Shown piece after piece: positions 42,642-52,030 of a DNA stretch of 64,000 bases. The notes below the pieces were generated by a model, which saw only the letters and a list, made by a program, of their open reading frames with translations, ran no database searches and was not told the origin of the DNA. This stretch comes from a bacterium (GTDB lineage Bacteria > UBA8248), in contig JAJEJD010000018.1 of assembly GCA_022828125.1 (NCBI GenBank), forward strand, positions 62,001 through 126,000, read 5' to 3'. The first letter of the stretch is position 1, and each line of letters starts with the position of its first letter. The position numbers and the translations under genes are program-made.

Positions 42642-45080
42642 GTGTCGATAAATTCAATTCCCGAAACGCTCGAATTTCCGGTCGAAGGCATGTCCTGCGC
42701 CGCCTGCTCGGCGAGGCTGCAAAAACGACTCGACGCGCTCGACGGCGTGTTGCGTGCGAACGTGAATCTGGGGCTCGCTCGCGCGCAGGTCGAGTTCGTT
42801 CCCGCCCAGGTGACGCCCGCCGATATCACCAAGAGGGTGGAGAAAACCGGGTTCCGCGTTCCGCATACTCTCGTCGAGTTTACGATAGAAGGGATGGAGA
42901 GCGCGGCGGATGCCGCTGGCCTGGAAGAGCAATTAAGCGGGCTCGATGGCGTCGTGTCCGCCGGCGTGGACCTCTCGAAGGCCCAAGGCCGTGTCGAGTT
43001 CCAGCCGGCGGTCGCTCACGCGGATGAGATTTTCGATTATGTGGCCAGGGCGGGTTATTCGGCCCGTCCCCTGATGGACGAGGAAGAGGAACAGGACGCG
43101 GAAAAACGAAAGCGAGAGCGGGAATTCAGGAAAAGCGTACGCCTACTCATGTTCTCAGCGGTTTTATCCGCACCGCTGCTCTTCCAGATGGCCGGGATGA
43201 TTCCGGGCGCCGGGGGCTGGGAGCTGCCCAGATGGTGGCAGTTCGCGCTCGCCACGCCTGTGCAGTTCATCGTGGGCTGGCGGTTTTACCGGGGCGCGTA
43301 TCATTCGCTCATGGGCGGCGGCGCGAACATGGACGTTCTCGTCGCCCTGGGCACGAGCGCCGCCTGGCTGCACAGCAGCGTGGTGACGCTGTGGGGCTTA
43401 AGCGGGCATCACGTATATTTCGAGGCGTCCGCTGTCCTGATCACGCTTATCGTGCTCGGAAAGGTGCTCGAAGAGCGCGCCATGGGCAGAACCTCGGAAG
43501 CCATCAAAAAGTTGATGGGCCTTCAGGCGAAGACGGCGCGGGTGCTCCGCGACGGGGAGGAACATGAGATACCCGTGGGCGAGGTCCGCGTGAACGACGT
43601 CGTGATGGTGCGCCCGGGCGAGAAATACCCCGTGGACGGGATTATCCTGGAGGGTGCCACTTCCGCCGATGAATCCATGATCACGGGCGAGAGCGTTCCC
43701 GTGGCGAAAGAGGCTGGGGACGCCGTCACCGGGGCCACGCTCAACATCGACGGGGCGGTGAAGTTCCGGGCTTTGAGGGTGGGCAAGGAAACGGTACTGG
43801 CGCAGATTATCCGCATGGTGGAGCAGGCGCAAGGCTCCAAGGCGCCGATCCAGCGCACCGCGGACAGGGTTTCGGGGGTGTTCGTGCCCATCGTGCTGGG
43901 GATCGCCCTCATCACGTACATTCTTTGGGACTTTGCGGGGCCGTTCACGCCCGCGCTCATCAACGCCGTCGCCGTCTTGGTCATCGCCTGTCCGTGCGCC
44001 TTAGGCCTGGCGACGCCTACGGCCATCATGGTGGGCACCGGGAAAGGAGCCGAAGCGGGCATTCTCATCAAGGGCGGTGAGTCCCTGGAAACGGCCCACA
44101 GGCTCGACGCCGTCATACTGGACAAAACGGGCACGCTGACGAAGGGGACGCCCGTGGTAACGGATATTTTACCGTTGAAAGGAATGGAGGAAGAAGAGTT
44201 GCTCAGGCTCGCGGCGAGTGCGGAGCGGGGTTCCGAGCATCCGCTGGGCAAATCGATAGTCGATGAGGCGGAAGCGCGCGGGGTTGAATTGCTCGAGATG
44301 CGGGATTTCCGCGCCTTTCCGGGGCGCGGCCTGGAAGCGCAGGTGGGAGGGCGGAAAATCTGCCTTGGCAACGAGAAGTTCCTGGCGGCGCGCGGCGTGG
44401 ACGCACTTGGGAATGTTGATGAGGTGCGCCGTCTCGAATCGGAGGGGAAAACCGTAATCCTCATCGCGGATGAGGATAGCCTGATGGGCGCTATCGGCGT
44501 CGCCGATTCCTTGAGGGAGAACTCGGCGGAAGCCGTTGCTGCCCTCCAGGGCATGGGAATTGAGGTCTATATGATGACGGGCGACAACGAGCGCACGGCG
44601 CGAACCATAGCGTCCGAAGCGGGCATTCCCCACGTGATGGCGGAGGTGATGCCGGATGAAAAGGCGGCGATGGTGCAGCGGCTCAGGAGAGAAGGCAAGA
44701 AGGTGGGTATGGTGGGCGACGGCATCAACGACGCCCCGGCATTGGCCGCCGCGGACGTAGGCTTCGCGATCGGCTCGGGCACGGACATCGCGATGGAGGC
44801 GTCGGACATCACGCTGATGCAGGGCGATCTGATGGGTGTCGTGGCGGGAATTCACCTCTCAAAGACCGTGTTGAGGAAAATCCGCCAGAACCTGTTCTGG
44901 GCGTTTTTCTACAACATTCTCGGCATCCCTCTGGCGGCGTTCGGGTTTTTAAGCCCCATCGTCGCAGGGGCGGCTATGGCGTTCAGTTCCGTATCCGTCG
45001 TCTCGAACACCTTGCTGCTCAAAAATTGGAAGCCCGATCATTCGAGGAATGCGGGCCAGGTTCGGGATGCGGGCTTATAG
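42642..45080 (+). CDS. copA: Copper-type heavy-metal-translocating P1B ATPase
   Basis: The 812-aa protein has eight expected membrane helices, the metal site C450-P-C452 ([13 protein letters not shown]), the phosphorylated aspartate D494 in [13 protein letters not shown] and [16 protein letters not shown]. Start is GTG 42642 with AGGAG upstream. The first HMA domain has the metal motif [11 protein letters not shown]. The second reads [11 protein letters not shown] and has lost both cysteines. Motifs with CPC and conserved N and Y residues suggest Cu(I) export from the cytoplasm. It follows htrA by nine bases. Confidence 0.95.
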   Translation: MSINSIPETLEFPVEGMSCAACSARLQKRLDALDGVLRANVNLGLARAQVEFVPAQVTPADITKRVEKTGFRVPHTLVEFTIEGMESAADAAGLEEQLSGLDGVVSAGVDLSKAQGRVEFQPAVAHADEIFDYVARAGYSARPLMDEEEEQDAEKRKREREFRKSVRLLMFSAVLSAPLLFQMAGMIPGAGGWELPRWWQFALATPVQFIVGWRFYRGAYHSLMGGGANMDVLVALGTSAAWLHSSVVTLWGLSGHHVYFEASAVLITLIVLGKVLEERAMGRTSEAIKKLMGLQAKTARVLRDGEEHEIPVGEVRVNDVVMVRPGEKYPVDGIILEGATSADESMITGESVPVAKEAGDAVTGATLNIDGAVKFRALRVGKETVLAQIIRMVEQAQGSKAPIQRTADRVSGVFVPIVLGIALITYILWDFAGPFTPALINAVAVLVIACPCALGLATPTAIMVGTGKGAEAGILIKGGESLETAHRLDAVILDKTGTLTKGTPVVTDILPLKGMEEEELLRLAASAERGSEHPLGKSIVDEAEARGVELLEMRDFRAFPGRGLEAQVGGRKICLGNEKFLAARGVDALGNVDEVRRLESEGKTVILIADEDSLMGAIGVADSLRENSAEAVAALQGMGIEVYMMTGDNERTARTIASEAGIPHVMAEVMPDEKAAMVQRLRREGKKVGMVGDGINDAPALAAADVGFAIGSGTDIAMEASDITLMQGDLMGVVAGIHLSKTVLRKIRQNLFWAFFYNILGIPLAAFGFLSPIVAGAAMAFSSVSVVSNTLLLKNWKPDHSRNAGQVRDAGL

Positions 45081-45114
45081 GTCTACCGACTCGATTTCTT
45101 GTGGAGAGATTAAA

Positions 45115-45321
45115 ATGGCCAAAGTGGAGATTGCTGTAGGCGGGATGAGTTGCGGGATGTGCCAATCCGCAGTCCAGGAGGCTTTAAGCGGCGTGGATGG
45201 CGTGGCCGAGGCCGCCGTCGATCTGGAAGGGGGTAGGGCGACGGTGATTTTCGATGAGGGGAGGGCAAACCTCGATGCCTTGCGCGCCGCCGTTGAGGAC
45301 GCCGGATTTGGTGTTGAGTAA
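45115..45321 (+). CDS. copZ: Heavy-metal-associated domain protein (CopZ-like copper chaperone)
   Basis: The 68-aa protein is a single HMA domain with the metal motif GGMSCGMCQSAV (C-x-x-C) and the typical GVDGVAEAAVDLEGGRATV core. GGAG lies eight bases before the ATG at 45115; an earlier in-frame ATG is in the end of copA and unlikely. CopZ proteins hand Cu(I) to the CopA N-terminal domain. It is the last gene of the operon. Confidence 0.9.
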   Translation: MAKVEIAVGGMSCGMCQSAVQEALSGVDGVAEAAVDLEGGRATVIFDEGRANLDALRAAVEDAGFGVE

Positions 45322-45391
45322 ATAAATATATAACAGTTAGTTGCATTCTATATATTAAGTAGATTCTCGATGTTTTAGTTCGCTCTCAGCC

Positions 45392-46015
45392 CTACCTCGG
45401 CTGCCCGTCCTGAAAACTTCTCTCCAGAAATTCCCCGAGCGTGCACTGCCAGAAGCCGTTCAGGCGGCCGATGGGACCTAGTTTCTTCATGTCGATGTAT
45501 CCGCCGGTCATGATATCGGGGTTGACGTGGAAGTATACGACTTCTCCGATCAGGAGCGGGTGTTTGTTAGGCCCCAGTTCGAACACGTTGTGGGTCTTGC
45601 ACTCGAAGTGGATGGGCGCGTCCTTGATGCGCGGGGCCTTCACCTTCCTGGCGGGTATCGGCTCGAGGCCGGTGGCGTCGAACTCGCTCTCCTCCGCCGG
45701 AATGCCGTTCGCCGTGTCCACCATTTGCTCCCAATGGCGGTGGGTGACGACGTTGAAGCAGAATTCGCCGGTTTCCTGCGCGTTGATGAGGGTGTGTTTC
45801 TTGGTGCCGTCGGGGTTTCTCGCCACGGTGAGCGATATCATCGGCGGCGCCACGCACACGCAGGTGAAGAAGCTGAATGGCGCGATGTTGTGGATCCCCT
45901 CCTTGCTGATGGATGACGCCCAGCCGATGGGGCGCGGGACGATGGAGCCCGTGAGCAGGCGGTAAATCTCGCGCCGCTCTATCTCGTCGGGGTCGAATTC
46001 CAGGTATTCGGTCAT
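45392..46015 (-). CDS. Flavin reductase-like / flavoredoxin-type FMN-binding protein
   Basis: The 207-aa protein has the flavin-reductase-like fold signature: YRLLTGSIVPRPIGWASSIS, then NIAPFSFFTCVCVAPPMISLTVA and KHTLINAQETGEFCFNVV. Members bind FMN as split-barrel dimers and act as flavin reductases or electron carriers. Start 46015 has GAGGA upstream. An in-frame ATG further upstream is less likely. It lies 45 bases after the SDR gene, in an apparent operon with it and the alpha/beta hydrolase. Confidence 0.88.
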   Translation of the reverse strand: MTEYLEFDPDEIERREIYRLLTGSIVPRPIGWASSISKEGIHNIAPFSFFTCVCVAPPMISLTVARNPDGTKKHTLINAQETGEFCFNVVTHRHWEQMVDTANGIPAEESEFDATGLEPIPARKVKAPRIKDAPIHFECKTHNVFELGPNKHPLLIGEVVYFHVNPDIMTGGYIDMKKLGPIGRLNGFWQCTLGEFLERSFQDGQPR

Positions 46016-46060
46016 CAAGAAAGTCCTCAAAATGGCTGTAAGCGCGTTAAAGCACTTCAT

Positions 46061-46828
46061 TTATGACATATAGCGCCCCGCGTTCACGGCGATGGTCTGG
46101 CCCGTGAGGTAGGCGGATTCGGGTGAAGCCAGCATGAGCACCCACCCCACCATGTCGTCCACGTCGGCGATGCGGCCGAGAAGCGTGCCCTTGCCGATCA
46201 TCTCGCGCTGTTCTTCCGAGCGCACCGCGATGACGCGCTCGGTCGCCGTTGTTCCGGGCGCGATGGCGTTCACGCGCACGTTGTATTGTCCAAGCTCGTA
46301 GGCGAGCACGCGGGTTAAGGCGTGGACGCCCGCCTTGGCCGCCGCATAGGGCGGGGAAGACGGCTGGAGCGTCGTGATTCCCGACATGGAGCCCAGGTTG
46401 ATCACGCAGCCGCTCTTTTGCTTCTCGAAAACGGGCGTGAGGTATTTCGAGGTCAGGAAGACGCTCTTCAGGTTCCTGTCCACCACGGCGTCCCATTCGT
46501 CTTCCGACGTATCGCCCGTGGATAGCTGCTGGTGAAAACCGCCGGCGGAATTGACGAAAATATCGATAGCACCCGCCTCGTTCACGATGCGCTCTATCAT
46601 CTGTTTTACAGCCACCGAGTCCGTGAGGTCGCAGTTGATGAAGGTGGCGTCTCCCCCGCTCTCGCGGATGCCGGCGGCGGCCGCCTCGCCGAGTTCGACG
46701 TCGATGTCGACGAGATAGGCCTTGGCGCCCGCCTCGGCGAACCGCTCCGCCGATCCCTTGCCGATGCCGCGCGATGCGCCCGTGACGACGGCGACCTGTC
46801 CGGAAAAATCAAAGCTCGTCTTGCCCAT
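46061..46828 (-). CDS. Short-chain dehydrogenase/reductase
   Basis: The 255-aa enzyme has the NAD(P) motif VTGASRGIGKGSAERF, the NSAG segment, and the catalytic motif Y-A-A-A-K (PPYAAAKAGVHALT) with an upstream serine in GSMSGI. VNAIAPGTTAT is conserved. It reduces or oxidises an alcohol/ketone substrate that cannot be assigned. The acidic residue after the second strand (DIDVELGE) suggests NAD preference. It is the middle gene of hydrolase-SDR-flavin reductase on the minus strand. Confidence 0.92.
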   Translation of the reverse strand: MGKTSFDFSGQVAVVTGASRGIGKGSAERFAEAGAKAYLVDIDVELGEAAAAGIRESGGDATFINCDLTDSVAVKQMIERIVNEAGAIDIFVNSAGGFHQQLSTGDTSEDEWDAVVDRNLKSVFLTSKYLTPVFEKQKSGCVINLGSMSGITTLQPSSPPYAAAKAGVHALTRVLAYELGQYNVRVNAIAPGTTATERVIAVRSEEQREMIGKGTLLGRIADVDDMVGWVLMLASPESAYLTGQTIAVNAGRYMS

Positions 46829-46857
46829 GAAACGCTCTCCTTAACGATGATAAACCT

Positions 46858-47664
46858 TTACGAACTCAAGAATTTCAGTACACGCTCGTTGAAAACCTCG
46901 GGTTGTTCCCACTGGGCCATGTGCCCGGCGTCGGGAATGACCCCTAGTTCTGCATGGGGGGCGGCTTTTTGGCAAGCGCTCCGCCGTTCCTCTGGTGTGG
47001 GATAGGCGATTACGTCGGCGTCTCCCCACAGGATGAGCAACGGCATGGAACACGCCGCAAGCAGATCGGGCAGGTAGGGTTCCCGGTTCATGGCGTAGAT
47101 GTTCATCCTCGAATTCCTGAGGTTCGTCCATGACTGGGAGAGGTACGCCTCATCCGCACAAGCCGGATTTTTGAACATCAGCGCCTTTTGGTTGTGAACG
47201 AACACCGCGTGCTTCTCCTCGGGGCTCATCTCCTTGGTGGCGCGGCGTTCATCGCCGAGCTTGACGTCTCCCGTGATCCCCAAACCTCCCGGTCCCAGCA
47301 GAACGAGTTTCTTGAACCGCGAGGCGTTTTCCTGGCAATACGTCACGCTCATCGTTGCCCCGAAGGAGAAAGCCGCGCACAGGCATTTCTCGATTCCCAA
47401 GCCGTCGAGCAGCCGCCCGATGCCTTGCGTGACGGAGGCGGCCGTGTGCGGTTTGGGCGGCCGGTAGCTTTCCCCGAAGGCGGGGAGATCGATCGCCAGG
47501 GTGCGGTAGTGCGCAGCGAAAAAAGCCTGGTTCTTGAGCCAGTGGTTCGCCGCCCCGAAGCCGCCGTGCACGAGGAGCAGGGGTTCTTTATCGCCGGCCC
47601 CCGCTTCGGTATAGGCGAGCGGGCCGTCGGGAGTTTGCAGTGTTTTGGATTTGAGCCGAGCCAC
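46858..47664 (-). CDS. Alpha/beta-fold hydrolase
   Basis: The start GTG 47664 has AGAGG at good spacing; an in-frame start at 47706 is less conserved. The protein (268 aa) has the oxyanion part LLLVHGGFGAANHWLKN, the nucleophile elbow AFSFGATMS, D in ILWGDADVIAYP and H in DAGHMAQWEQP. This is a complete Ser-Asp-His set of the alpha/beta hydrolase family, with the meta-cleavage hydrolase / epoxide-hydrolase-like flavour. The substrate is unknown. It precedes the SDR gene by 29 bases. Confidence 0.88.
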   Translation of the reverse strand: MARLKSKTLQTPDGPLAYTEAGAGDKEPLLLVHGGFGAANHWLKNQAFFAAHYRTLAIDLPAFGESYRPPKPHTAASVTQGIGRLLDGLGIEKCLCAAFSFGATMSVTYCQENASRFKKLVLLGPGGLGITGDVKLGDERRATKEMSPEEKHAVFVHNQKALMFKNPACADEAYLSQSWTNLRNSRMNIYAMNREPYLPDLLAACSMPLLILWGDADVIAYPTPEERRSACQKAAPHAELGVIPDAGHMAQWEQPEVFNERVLKFLSS

Positions 47665-47942
47665 TGAGCAACCTCTGATGTGTGACGATTTTTGGGAGGC
47701 TATCACTATTCAGGCAAAGGTGTGTAGCCGGTTCGGGGTTTTCGGCCGGCGGATTTGTTTGCTCCGAATCTATGTTATGGAGATTCGTTCGTTTGCTGAC
47801 GTGAGTTGAATTTTGATGAGATACGGATTGATGAACAACCCCGAAAGAGCGCCCGCCCAGGTGTATACGGTTCCCGTGGAGGAGGCGGCGGAGCTACACG
47901 ACCTCGCAAGGGAGGAGGTTCGGCTCTCAGGCGCATTGTATT

Positions 47943-48104
47943 CTAGCGAGCGCCTTTGATGAGATCGATGAAGGTGTCGATGATTCCGTTGTCATAGAGC
48001 GTCCACGCCGTTACCACGACGACGAGCACGAGAACGCTCAGGAGCAGATATTCAAGAAGCCCGTGTTTGACGGCGGCGGGTTTTCTGGGATTTCTTTTCG
48101 CCAT
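47943..48104 (-). CDS. Small single-helix membrane protein, 53 aa
   Basis: The minus-strand frame encodes MAKRNPRKPAAVKHG, then one hydrophobic helix (LLEYLLLSVLVLVVVVTAW), then TLYDNGIIDTFIDLIKGAR. The basic N-terminus and G-x-x-E-Y resemble Flp-type pilins but the glutamate is at +3, not +5. The ribosome site is weak. A small opposite-strand frame (47831-47959) overlaps it and looks less protein-like. It is isolated, between a hydrolase operon and the DUF3090 gene. Confidence 0.45.
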   Translation of the reverse strand: MAKRNPRKPAAVKHGLLEYLLLSVLVLVVVVTAWTLYDNGIIDTFIDLIKGAR

Positions 48105-48289
48105 ACGTTGGTTTCTCAGCGCCTGGATGAAATACGGGGCGAGTTTGTTGCCGGATTATAAACGCAATCCCCCGCCGGTGAAAACCGAAATGAACGCGAT
48201 AAAGTTTGAATAGACAAGGTTGGGACATCCGTTTATGGTATACCCATCACGAGCCGTCTCATATCGCATCGCGGAGTTTTATATCTCAC

Positions 48290-48868
48290 ATGGATTCTGC
48301 CAAACATAATTTCGGCGAAGTCGAAAAAATCAGAACCGAAGCGATTGGCGTCGCGGGAAAGAGGATTTTCCGCATTCTGATCGATTGTCCGACGAAGGCG
48401 GCCGCCACGCTTTGGCTGGAGAAGGAACAGGTCTACGGCCTTTCGATGGCGATGAAGAAAATGGCGGAGGCGAAAGGGCAAGGGGAGCGATCGGACGAGG
48501 AGCCGGATTTTCCCGATATCGCCGAGGTCGGTTCCACCCCGGTAAGTTCTGAAGGCTTGCTCGAGTTCAAGGTAAGTCGTCTGGGATTGGCGTATGGCCC
48601 GGGCAAGAGCCGCGTGACGGTCTTCTTTTACGATGAACGAGACGAGGTCGCCTCCGAGGGGGAATCTTCCGAAGAAGAGGAATACGAAGAAGAAGCCGTC
48701 GGCCCCGCCGCACTGCAGGTGAGTCTCGAGCATGCGCAGTTGGATGAATTCATCAACCAAAGCCTCGATGAATGCTCCTCCGGGCGGGGGACGGATGCGC
48801 TCTCTCGTCACGCCATGGTGGCTACCGGCAAGGTCGACCCAAATACGAACGGGCATTTTCGTCATTAA
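48290..48868 (+). CDS. DUF3090-family protein with acidic insert
   Basis: The 192-aa protein matches DUF3090: EAIGVAGKRIFRILIDCPTKAAATLWLEKEQV at the start and LEFKVSRLGLAYGPGKSRVTVFFYD later. A very acidic insert (SEGESSEEEEYEEEA) precedes a C-terminal helix. The start at 48290 is by similarity; ribosome-site evidence is weak. It is paired with a SCO1664-like gene. This pairing is well known in Actinobacteria and Chloroflexi but rarely noted in Gram-negative lineages. Function is unknown. Confidence 0.75.
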   Translation: MDSAKHNFGEVEKIRTEAIGVAGKRIFRILIDCPTKAAATLWLEKEQVYGLSMAMKKMAEAKGQGERSDEEPDFPDIAEVGSTPVSSEGLLEFKVSRLGLAYGPGKSRVTVFFYDERDEVASEGESSEEEEYEEEAVGPAALQVSLEHAQLDEFINQSLDECSSGRGTDALSRHAMVATGKVDPNTNGHFRH

Positions 48869-48900
48869 ATCGCCCTTTTTCTATTCGACAGGAATATCTC

Positions 48901-49686
48901 GTGGCCCGGAAATTTTCTCCTCCTGAAGGCCCCGAAACGGTGGATGCGACCGAATCGCAGGCCTATCGCTTCGAACCGGCGGAAATCGAGAACCTTTTGC
49001 TCAACTCGGAAATTCTGGGCGGCGAGTTGGTGCCGCAAGGCTCGAACTACACGTTCGCCGTAAGGATGAGTGCGGAGGATTTTCAGTTCTGGGGGATATA
49101 CAAGCCTGCAAGCGGGGAGAGGCCGCTATGGGATTTTCCCTACGGAACGCTCCATTTCCGCGAGAGGTGCTCTTTTCTGGTGAGTCATCATCTGGGATGG
49201 CACCTTGTTCCTCCGACGGTGATTCGCGAAGGCCCGCACGGGGAGGGTTCCATGCAGTTGTGCGTGCCCTATGACGGGAAATCGAACTATTTCACGCTCC
49301 GCGCCGAGGAGCGTCCGGAACTGGTGCTGATCGCCGCATTCGACATCATGGTGAACAACACGGATCGCAAGGGAGGCCATTGCTTCAAATCCGAAGACGG
49401 CCGCGTCTGGGGAATCGATCACGGTCTCACGTTTCACGCGGAACCCAAGCTGCGTACCGTCATCTGGGACTATGCGGGCGTTTCCCTGCCCGAAGCGCAG
49501 TTGAACGACGTAAGAAGGCTGGAGGCCGGCTTGCGAGATAGCGACAGTTCCTTGAGGCGTGAGATGGACGAGCTTCTCGAACCCGAGGAGGTGGAAATAT
49601 TCCTGGAAAGGGTGGTTCGCTTCAGGAAGAACCCGTGCCTGCCGACGCCCGAAGAATACCGGCGTCGGCACTGGCATTTCGAATAG
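48901..49686 (+). CDS. SCO1664-family (HipA/PI3K-kinase-like fold) protein
   Basis: The 261-aa protein starts at GTG 48901 with AGGA seven bases upstream. It carries the family block YKPASGERPLWDFPYGTLHFRE in two pieces, then LGWHLVPPTVIREGPHGEGSMQL, the NNTDRKGGH loop (catalytic D/N) and WGIDHGLTFHAEPKLRTVIWD (metal-binding D). These correspond to the kinase-like active-site residues of HipA/PI3K-type proteins. It lies 32 bases after the DUF3090 gene. Its partner in other bacteria is often a histidine-phosphatase-family gene; none is seen here. Confidence 0.8.
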   Translation: MARKFSPPEGPETVDATESQAYRFEPAEIENLLLNSEILGGELVPQGSNYTFAVRMSAEDFQFWGIYKPASGERPLWDFPYGTLHFRERCSFLVSHHLGWHLVPPTVIREGPHGEGSMQLCVPYDGKSNYFTLRAEERPELVLIAAFDIMVNNTDRKGGHCFKSEDGRVWGIDHGLTFHAEPKLRTVIWDYAGVSLPEAQLNDVRRLEAGLRDSDSSLRREMDELLEPEEVEIFLERVVRFRKNPCLPTPEEYRRRHWHFE

Positions 49687-49731
49687 TTTCAAAAACGCCC
49701 GGAAAAATGGTGAAGCGCTGAGGTGCAGGCG

Positions 49732-51048
49732 ATGAGCGTCCATAAGAACCTGACCGGGAATCGACTGTTGTTCTTGTTTTTCTGCTTCATTCTCTCCTTG
49801 ACTCTCGTCGGATGTCTGGAGAGCCCGCGCGTGCGCAGGAAAGCGCCGCGCGACGTGATGAACGAAAAACGTTGGTTCGTTTACGACAACCCCAATCATC
49901 CCAAATCGAAGATGTTTCTCGCAGAACTCGATGGGTACGATTTTGAAAGTGCAACCCGAAGGCACACGGCCCGCGCGTACAAGGAGTATCTGGACTATCA
50001 TTTTGACGGCAAGTACGTCCGCCGGGCGCGCTACCTGTGGGAGCAACTCATGTACCAGGAAGCGCTTGCATCGAAGGAGCCCGGCGCACTTGAGGCATTT
50101 CTAAAGCGCTTTCCCGAAGGTTGGTTTCGACAGCCTTCTAACGTCGATCTTCAAAAGAGTGAATATGAGGCTCTGGGAGAAAAAGACGACGTCTCCTCCT
50201 ACAGGGCCTTCATTGCGAAATACAAAAAGGCGCGGAGCGAGTGGACGGAAGCGGCGACTCAGCGCCTCGAAAGACTCCTGCTCGACGCGGCGAAAGCCTC
50301 AGGCGATGTTCTCGACCTGGAAAGGTTCGTCTTTGACAATCCTCTGAGCTCATATCTTCCCGAGGCGAAGGACGCTTTGCGCGCGGCGAGGTTCAGGCAG
50401 GCGATACGCTCGGAGATTGAGGCGGACTGGAAGGCCTTTATCCGCAGATTCAAAGGTTCGAAAGAAGCCGCTCTCATGCAGCAGCGCATGGAGGCGCGGG
50501 CGCTGGAAGGAGCCGAGCGTTCGGGCCGCGTCGCGGCGCTCGAGCAATTTCTCGAGCGTTACCCGGCTTCGGTTCACAAGGGGCGGATCCTCTCCTCTAT
50601 CAATTCGATGGCCAGAGACAGGAATCGACAGGTCCATCGGTGGGTGCGCGTGGAAAACGCCGAAGTCGAGGTGTTCAGGAAACCACGGTGTAAATCCTGC
50701 AGGTCCTATCTGCGCGCCCACGGCACGCTGCATAATGCGGACCCTGATTTTTCCTTCGACGTTGGCTTGCAGGTGGAACTCACCCGAAACGGAAAAAAAT
50801 GCTGCCGCACAAGGCACTGGCTCAGAGGATTGAGGCCTGGAGAGAGTCGTTCGTTTTCATTTCCCATACGCGGGAAATCACCCAGAAGAGGCAGCCCCGC
50901 TCCCCGGTATGAATTCGAAGTGATATCCGGCTCTGCGTATCGGAACCCCCAGGAGGAGCGAGTTATGGAAATCGAGGGTCTGGGCGGAAGAGGCAAGGGC
51001 CCCCAGAGTGATCGCTTCGCGCCGGTTCGAGTGCCGGATCTGAATTAG
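49732..51048 (+). CDS. Predicted lipoprotein with helical repeats, 438 aa
   Basis: The start 49732 has GAGGTG upstream. It has a signal with lipobox LVGC at about residue 30, so the rest is probably outside the cytoplasm. Residues about 60-280 have repeated helix-turn segments ending in a length-of-YP/NP pattern (LEAFLKRFPEG, LERFVFDNPLSSYL, LEQFLERYPASVH) like TPR/Sel1-like or TolA-type repeats. The C-terminal part is beta-rich with C-x-x-C (CKSC) and RHWLRGLRPGES. I do not recognise the family. It sits 45 bases after the SCO1664-like gene. Confidence 0.75.
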   Translation: MSVHKNLTGNRLLFLFFCFILSLTLVGCLESPRVRRKAPRDVMNEKRWFVYDNPNHPKSKMFLAELDGYDFESATRRHTARAYKEYLDYHFDGKYVRRARYLWEQLMYQEALASKEPGALEAFLKRFPEGWFRQPSNVDLQKSEYEALGEKDDVSSYRAFIAKYKKARSEWTEAATQRLERLLLDAAKASGDVLDLERFVFDNPLSSYLPEAKDALRAARFRQAIRSEIEADWKAFIRRFKGSKEAALMQQRMEARALEGAERSGRVAALEQFLERYPASVHKGRILSSINSMARDRNRQVHRWVRVENAEVEVFRKPRCKSCRSYLRAHGTLHNADPDFSFDVGLQVELTRNGKKCCRTRHWLRGLRPGESRSFSFPIRGKSPRRGSPAPRYEFEVISGSAYRNPQEERVMEIEGLGGRGKGPQSDRFAPVRVPDLN

Positions 51049-51127
51049 ACGTTCTTTACATATCAATATCTTATCAAGCTATCTTAAAGTAGAATAGAGA
51101 TGACTTCGCTTTCGTTCTGAGCGGTTG

Positions 51128-52030
51128 CTAGCGACTCTTGCGTCCGAGTCTGCGCCGGTTCACTTTCTTGATGTGTTTCGCGATGTATTGCACGAGGCCG
51201 GGGTTGCCGATGAGCAGGGATTGCCGCCATTTGCGCGCTGCGTCCAGGTCTTTGGGCGTGTTCTCCCCGGAGAAGAAGCTATCCAGTTCGCTCCACCTGT
51301 TTGTGCGGTCGCGCCGGGCGAGCGTCATGCCCCCCGCTTCTTTCACGATGACGGCGCCCGCCGCCACGTCCCAGATGCTGGGAACGCCGAAGAGCGTGTA
51401 GTGCAGGCCTCCGCGCGCCACGAGGGCCTGCTCGTAGCACATCGATCCGGTGGCGCGCACCTCGCCCAGGTTCTTTTTGAGCGGCCCCGTGGGGCGGAAC
51501 TGCGTCCAGTAGGAGCCGGGCAGGGCGACGATGCGCTTTCCCGTGGGTTTCTCCTCTTTCGCCACCTCGATTCGGTGATCGTTGCGGAACGCGCCGCCCC
51601 CCTCAAATGCGTGGTAGATGGTTCCTTTGTCTTCAGGCGTGAAAATCGCGCCCGCAATCGAGCGCCCGCGCTTCAGGACCCCCACGGAACAGCCCCAGAC
51701 GTGCAGTCCGTTCAGGAAATTTTTCGTGCCGTCCAGGGGATCCAGAACCCAAAGATATTCGGGCACCTCGCGCGCGCCTTGGCGTTTGGCCTCTTCTTCG
51801 TCTTCGGGCTTCTCCTCACCCAGGACGCCATGCGCCGGAAATTTTTCGTTTATCGCTTTCGTCAGAAACTCCTGGCTCGCGCGATCGGCTTCGCTCACCG
51901 GGTCGGTTTTGGCCTTGTTCTTGTAGTCGACCTCCACCTGCTTACCGAAAAGCCCCATCAGGATTTCTCCCGCCTCGCGAGCAAATCGAGAGGCCGCCTC
52001 GGCCAGGGCCTGAGGAGTAGGGTCGCTCAT
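51128..52030 (-). CDS. Inositol monophosphatase-family phosphatase
   Basis: The 300-aa Mg-dependent phosphatase has the metal motif WVLDPLDGTKNF (about residue 95), GVLGEE, and WDVAAGAVIVKEAGG near the C-terminus. Family members hydrolyse inositol phosphates, fructose-1,6-bisphosphate or PAP. Length and the KNKAKTDPVSEADRAS segment fit IMPase-like rather than FBPase. Its start overlaps the stop of the Ldh2-family gene by ATGA, so they form one operon. Confidence 0.92.
   Translation of the reverse strand: MSDPTPQALAEAASRFAREAGEILMGLFGKQVEVDYKNKAKTDPVSEADRASQEFLTKAINEKFPAHGVLGEEKPEDEEEAKRQGAREVPEYLWVLDPLDGTKNFLNGLHVWGCSVGVLKRGRSIAGAIFTPEDKGTIYHAFEGGGAFRNDHRIEVAKEEKPTGKRIVALPGSYWTQFRPTGPLKKNLGEVRATGSMCYEQALVARGGLHYTLFGVPSIWDVAAGAVIVKEAGGMTLARRDRTNRWSELDSFFSGENTPKDLDAARKWRQSLLIGNPGLVQYIAKHIKKVNRRRLGRKSR

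Noticed and set aside
45325-45356. AATATATA and TATATATT inverted repeat after copZ as a terminator
   Set aside because: The stem is made of A and T only with a long loop and no T-tract, so it is too weak to call.
47831-47959. 42-codon plus-strand frame overlapping the 53-aa minus-strand membrane protein
   Set aside because: The ribosome site is weak and the peptide lacks features. The minus-strand frame has a clear membrane helix.
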